Shown here one piece after another: positions 33,285 through 36,846 of a stretch of DNA of 36,846 nucleotides (position 1 is its first letter; each line of letters opens with the position of its first letter). The position numbers were made by a program, and so were the translations under genes. The stretch lies in contig VGRO01000038.1 in NCBI GenBank assembly GCA_016875335.1, positions 1 through 36,846 of the forward strand. The letters are read 5' to 3'. The notes below the pieces were generated by a model that did no database searches, was not told where the DNA came from, and was given only the letters and a program-made list of their open reading frames with translations. This DNA comes from Deltaproteobacteria bacterium. Its GTDB lineage: Bacteria; Myxococcota_A; UBA9042.

Positions 33285-35194
33285 CACGCCGCCTTGCTGG
33301 TCGCGCCTGCAGGCGCGGTGGCGGGGGCCGTGACTTTGGCGAGCCGCGCCGCAAACTCCTGGATGAGCGCCGCTGCGGCCTTGGCCTGATCGACCGCGTG
33401 CTTGTGGCCGTCTTTGTTCCTGGCGCGCTGGCTGGTGAGCCAATCTTGCAGCTCCGCCAGTTCGTGCCGGCGCCTGGCCGCGGCCGCCTCGAAAAGCGCC
33501 TCGCCCGCACGGCGAAACTGGGTGACCAGGTCTTCGACGAGCTGCAAAGTGGTCGCGGTGGCGGTTCGGAACTCGCCCTGCAGGCTCGGCACCAGCTTGG
33601 CGCGCAAGACTGCGACTTCTTTGGTCAGCGCTTCCTGCGCTTTGCGCGAGCTCATCCACCACAGTACCGCGACGCCCGTGACCAGCCCGACCGGAGGAAA
33701 CAGCGCCGACGCCGCGCCACCCACGCTCATCGCCAGCGACATGCTGGTCAGCACGTGTTCGGCCCGGGTCGCGCGCGGCTCTTCGATGGTGATTTCGCCG
33801 CCGCCCGCCAACACTGCGTCCGCCGCACCCGCGATGTCCGGTTCCTCCAGATCGAGTTCGGCCTCGCCCAGCAGCGTCCGCGACGCCTCGGTCAGCCGAT
33901 CCAAGGCCGCCTCGCGCAGGGCCGTGCCGACGGCCACGGTGACGGCGGCGCAGTCTTCGCGGCAGCGCTCGACCAGGCCGTTGATGCGGGCCTGCAGCCC
34001 AGACGTCGGGTTGCTGAGCACCTCGGCCACGGCCGTTTCGATGCTGCGATACAGATCGCCCGGCGGCGAGGTCTGCAGCGCCGCGCGGGCCTCGCGGGCG
34101 GCGTCGCGTTGTAGGTCCACCAGCGCCTGGTTGAAGAAGCGCACGGCCTGGCGGTGGTCATTCTGAAGCCAGTCGCTCAGCACCCTGCGGCGTTCGTTGT
34201 ACGAGGCCTCCACCTGCGCAATGTCGCCGGTCGCGACAGCCGTGGCCTGCGCTGCGCGCTCCAGCACCGCCTTGCTCGCCGTAGCCAAGAGCGCCTTGCA
34301 ATCGGCGGCACAGCGCGTCTCCGCCTGCTTGCGCCGCGCGCCGCCAAGCCTGTCGATGAGGAACTTGCGCAAGTCCTCGATGCCGCTGCGCTTGAGGAGT
34401 TTCTCCTTGTGCTCGGGCGGCGCGGTCTCGGCGCGGGCGGCCAGGCGGGCGCTGACGCAGAAATAGGCCAAGGTGTTCGCTGGCTTGCCTGTGGCCTCGG
34501 CAAGGATCTCCAGGTTGCGCTTCTTCCAGCCGAGCACGTGCTCCGGGTCGGCGGCATCGGCCTTGGTCTGCACATAGAGGGTGAACTTTCCTAGCTTTTG
34601 CAACTGCTTGATGTAGTCCACCTCGTCTTTGGTCAGCACGGTCTCCACCGAGTCGGTGACGAAAAGCACGGCATCGGCAGTCGGCACATGGCGCCACGTG
34701 ACCGCCGCATGGTTGCGAAACAGGCCGCCCAGCCCCGGCGTGTCGAGCAGCGTGACGCCCGCGCCCAGAAAGGGCGACGGCGCGTACACGTTGATGGCGT
34801 CCACCTGCCGCAAGTTGGCCGGGTTGCCGTCCTCGGTGGCGTAGGCGGCCACTTCGGCGCGCGCGATGTGTTGGGTCGGCGGGGCGGTGCCGCCGGGCGG
34901 CGGGTAGAGTTCGACTTCGATACGCGGCGGGCCGTGGCGCAGGCGCAGCGCGACCGAGGTGGCCACGTCCGAGGACACGGGCGACAGGTCGGCGACGCCG
35001 GCCAGCGCGTTGATGAGCGAGCTTTTGCCCTTTTTGACCTCGCCGACCACGGCGATGGTTTGGTGCTGGGCTTGGGCGGCGGTGAGCGTCGCGAGTAGAT
35101 CGCGGGCCGGGGCCAGCACGTCGTGGTCGGCGGCGGCGGTGGAGAGGTCGTGCAACAGCCGTTCAAGCGTGTCCGGGGTTTGGGCTTTGGTCAT
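33284..35194 (-). CDS. Dynamin-like GTPase
   Basis: A 636-aa protein from the ATG at 35194, with GAAGAGAG about 8 bases upstream; a GTG at 35203 would overlap that site. It has a dynamin-type GTP-binding domain: G1 G-E-V-K-K-G-K-S-S (51-59), a switch-I region around S-D-V-A-T-S (75-80), G3 D-T-P-G (151-154) and G4 T-K-A-D (210-213). A long helical stalk follows, with a hydrophobic pair of segments at about 485-515 that could insert into membrane, then more helix and an Ala/Thr-rich tail. Bacterial dynamin-like proteins bend, fuse or repair membranes, mostly from the cytoplasmic face. Its genetic linkage to exported barrel and coiled-coil proteins suggests an envelope-remodelling machine. Dynamin-like genes have been seen near Hsp70-family genes in other bacteria, and one lies 1.7 kb away here. 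Confidence 0.88.
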   Translation of the reverse strand: MTKAQTPDTLERLLHDLSTAAADHDVLAPARDLLATLTAAQAQHQTIAVVGEVKKGKSSLINALAGVADLSPVSSDVATSVALRLRHGPPRIEVELYPPPGGTAPPTQHIARAEVAAYATEDGNPANLRQVDAINVYAPSPFLGAGVTLLDTPGLGGLFRNHAAVTWRHVPTADAVLFVTDSVETVLTKDEVDYIKQLQKLGKFTLYVQTKADAADPEHVLGWKKRNLEILAEATGKPANTLAYFCVSARLAARAETAPPEHKEKLLKRSGIEDLRKFLIDRLGGARRKQAETRCAADCKALLATASKAVLERAAQATAVATGDIAQVEASYNERRRVLSDWLQNDHRQAVRFFNQALVDLQRDAAREARAALQTSPPGDLYRSIETAVAEVLSNPTSGLQARINGLVERCREDCAAVTVAVGTALREAALDRLTEASRTLLGEAELDLEEPDIAGAADAVLAGGGEITIEEPRATRAEHVLTSMSLAMSVGGAASALFPPVGLVTGVAVLWWMSSRKAQEALTKEVAVLRAKLVPSLQGEFRTATATTLQLVEDLVTQFRRAGEALFEAAAARRRHELAELQDWLTSQRARNKDGHKHAVDQAKAAAALIQEFAARLAKVTAPATAPAGATSKAA

Positions 35195-35238
35195 GATCGC
35201 CACTCTCTTCAGCGCGCGCCGCGGTCTCGCTGGCGTCG

Positions 35239-36699
35239 CTACCAGCGAAGGCGGCCGATGCTCAGGCCGCTAGTTACATCAGGGCCGGACGCGATGACTT
35301 GTCCTACACGCGCAAACACGGACACGAACGACGGCCACCACCGCCACGTTGGCTTGCAGTCAACACCGGCATAGGCGACTGTGGCATTGAAATCAACGTC
35401 CTTGTACGAGTAGTTTCCGTCGCTATCCCGTTCATGGTAGCCATCGCGCACATCGGGCATTCGTTTTGGCCGGACGCCGTAGTCGACGCCCAAACCGAGG
35501 CGGACGAAGGGCCATGAGTAGTAGATCGACGAGCCGACCTTCCAGCCGCCGCCCTTGATTGCAGCGCCGTGGATGTGCAGGGCGACGTTCCAGATCCGCA
35601 CACCGACAGCACCACCGTAGCTCAAGTGATTGCCAAGAAAGGACTGCCATGTGTGTGCGGCCTCGAGCCGGGTGATAAGGCCTGACAAGGAGGCCGGTTC
35701 GCTGGGCGGGCCAAGCAGTGAAGGCGCGCCACCTCGGGTCTCCTCGCCGACGGCACTGGCTTTGGATGTCTCGGTTGTGGGCGGGGTCACCGCTCGCTCC
35801 GCAGACCTCGGCGTCCTGTCCTTGTCGGCCGGGCCGGTTCCAACCGCTCCCGCCTCGGCCTTTGGCGGCTTGGACGCTCGGGTGGCCTCTTCTGCCAGCG
35901 CTGGCGGCGGCGCAGGTGCCGCGGCCTTTGCCTCCCCCGCCACTTCCTTCGCGACGACCACCGGCGGCGGCGCCGGCGCCGCCTCCTTGGCGGGCGCCGC
36001 AACGGGCGCGGGCGCAGCTTCAACCGGCGCCGCCACCTTCTCCGCCTTGCCCGCCTCCTTCGCCGCCCCGCGCGCGCTCACCAGCTCTGCCCGCCACGCC
36101 TCCGCCTGCGCCCGCTCGGCCAACTCCTTCGGTGCCACCGCCAAAAAGGCCTCGTACACGGCAATTGCGCGATTGGCTTCGCCCGCAAGGTGCAGCGCGC
36201 GGGCCTCGCGCAGCTTCCACAGCAGCTTCTTTGGGTTCAAACGCGCAGCTTCGGCCCACAGCGAAGCCGCGGTGCCAAACTTGCCGGATTTCTCGGCTTC
36301 TGCGGCGCTGTCGGCCGCGGCCTGGGCTTGGCGTTCCTGCACTTCGACCAGACGCTCTTGGGCGGTGGCGCGCAGCTCGGCCGGCAGGTTGGGCAGGCCC
36401 AGCAGTTCGCGAAGCAGCTCGGCCGCCCGCTCCAGTTTTTCGCCGAACATGAACGCTCGGGCGGCGTTATTCAGCGCCACCGGGTTGGTCTTGTCCTGCC
36501 GATACACTTCGAGGAAAAGCTCGCCCGCGCGCACGAAGTTGCCCTCTTCAAAGGCGCGGTTGGCGCTGGCGACCAGCACGTCGATGACTTTGCCCTTGGG
36601 GGCGGCGACCGCCGGCACGGCGGACGTGACCGCGCATACAGCCAGCAACACGGCCCACAGTGGCCCGCGCCAAGCGCTACAAGGCTTCCAGTTTTGCAT
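35239..36699 (-). CDS. TPR protein with C-terminal outer-membrane beta-barrel
   Basis: A 486-aa protein from the ATG at 36699. Signal peptide (1 to about 33, ending A-V-A-A). Residues about 38-190 are TPR-like helical repeats (A-F-E-E-G-N-F-V-R-A-G-E-L-F-L-E-V-Y). A long Ala/Pro/Lys/Glu linker (about 205-325) could span the periplasm. The last 150 residues are amphipathic strands with many aromatic residues and end in R-L-R-W, a terminal aromatic like the outer-membrane barrel signal. It probably links the outer membrane to periplasmic partners. It overlaps the upstream gene by 23 bases, and the GTPase gene starts 44 bases downstream. Confidence 0.78.
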   Translation of the reverse strand: MQNWKPCSAWRGPLWAVLLAVCAVTSAVPAVAAPKGKVIDVLVASANRAFEEGNFVRAGELFLEVYRQDKTNPVALNNAARAFMFGEKLERAAELLRELLGLPNLPAELRATAQERLVEVQERQAQAAADSAAEAEKSGKFGTAASLWAEAARLNPKKLLWKLREARALHLAGEANRAIAVYEAFLAVAPKELAERAQAEAWRAELVSARGAAKEAGKAEKVAAPVEAAPAPVAAPAKEAAPAPPPVVVAKEVAGEAKAAAPAPPPALAEEATRASKPPKAEAGAVGTGPADKDRTPRSAERAVTPPTTETSKASAVGEETRGGAPSLLGPPSEPASLSGLITRLEAAHTWQSFLGNHLSYGGAVGVRIWNVALHIHGAAIKGGGWKVGSSIYYSWPFVRLGLGVDYGVRPKRMPDVRDGYHERDSDGNYSYKDVDFNATVAYAGVDCKPTWRWWPSFVSVFARVGQVIASGPDVTSGLSIGRLRW

Positions 36700-36846
36700 C
36701 GGCTTTCTTCTTGTCGGTTGTGGGTTTGCTGATTTTCTTCTTGGCAGCGGCCGGTGCCGCCGGTGTGGGTGCATCGCCGCCGTTCGCAGGGGCCACAGGG
36801 GCGGCCACCGCGGCAGGAGCCGCGGCAGCCGGCGGCTGCGGGGCCG
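36677..36846 (-). CDS. C-terminal end of a Pro/Ala/Lys-rich protein (cut by the window edge)
   Basis: The frame is open from the window edge to TAG at 36677-36679. The visible 56 residues are Ala/Pro-rich, then K-K-K-I-S-K-P-T-T-D-K-K-K-A-D-A-K-L-E-A-L. The composition resembles the linkers of the downstream TPR protein. It overlaps that gene's start by 23 bases, so it is the preceding gene of the same operon. Function cannot be told from this tail. Confidence 0.6.
   Translation of the reverse strand, partial: APQPPAAAAPAAVAAPVAPANGGDAPTPAAPAAAKKKISKPTTDKKKADAKLEAL

Noticed and set aside
1-36846. tRNA, rRNA, prophage or transposase genes
   Set aside because: None was recognised by eye on either strand. 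Only non-autonomous elements are visible; a covariance-model scan would be needed for small RNAs.

Overview
The window is high-GC DNA from what looks like a Myxococcota-type (former deltaproteobacterial) genome. The clues are very large Cys-rich secreted lipoproteins with acidic Thr/Ala/Asp stalks, MopE-type metal-binding motifs, a zinc-ribbon Ser/Thr kinase paired with an FHA-domain sigma-54 activator, and FHA/PDZ/Hsp70 fusions. This placement is inference; no rRNA or other phylogenetic marker is present. Three probable one-base lesions (a frame jump in the first 40 bases, an in-frame amber at 1985-1987, a C6 tract at 30918-30923) suggest either an error-prone assembly or decaying genes.

Layout. 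1-2809 (+): 3' part of an extracellular Cys-rich repeat protein ending in a C-type-lectin-like domain, interrupted by TAG. 2847-5024 (-): membrane-anchored heparinase II/III-like protein. 5031-6150: an old copy of a small mobile element, then four tandem 219-bp palindrome-rich units. 6320-7150 (+): SAM methyltransferase. 7321-12819 (-): 1832-aa lipoprotein with about 24 Cys repeats and a C-terminal repeat fold. 13350-14822 (-): argininosuccinate lyase. 14906-21817 (-): 2303-aa lipoprotein with five beta-sandwich domains among Cys repeats and a C-terminal cupredoxin. 22194-23525 (+) and 23589-25406 (-): two smaller Cys-rich lipoproteins. 25675-28535 (-): FHA-sigma54 activator and Ser/Thr kinase, 8 bases apart. 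29327-31632 (+): Hsp70-GYF2-FHA-PDZ fusion with a frameshift. 31873-36846 (-): overlapping operon of a coiled-coil protein, a barrel-like envelope protein, a dynamin-like GTPase, a TPR/beta-barrel protein and the tail of a Pro/Ala/Lys-rich protein.

Mobile DNA. There is no transposase, but three kinds of small non-autonomous elements are present. A 135-bp hairpin element occurs in four intact copies, three of them flanked by perfect 3-bp TNA duplications and two sitting exactly on a stop codon; two divergent relics keep its stems through compensatory changes. Two elements with AGGGTGT termini have perfect 5-bp duplications. The 219-bp array has CTAG-bounded inverted repeats. These account for nearly all gene-free stretches over 300 bases (5025-6319, 12820-13349, 28536-29326). 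The fourth such stretch, 21818-22193, is a divergent promoter region.

How the parts may work together (inference): the left two-thirds is a cell-surface locus for large, calcium- or copper-binding disulfide-rich lipoproteins. The right third combines Thr-phosphorylation signalling (kinase, two FHA proteins) with an envelope operon built around a dynamin-like GTPase.
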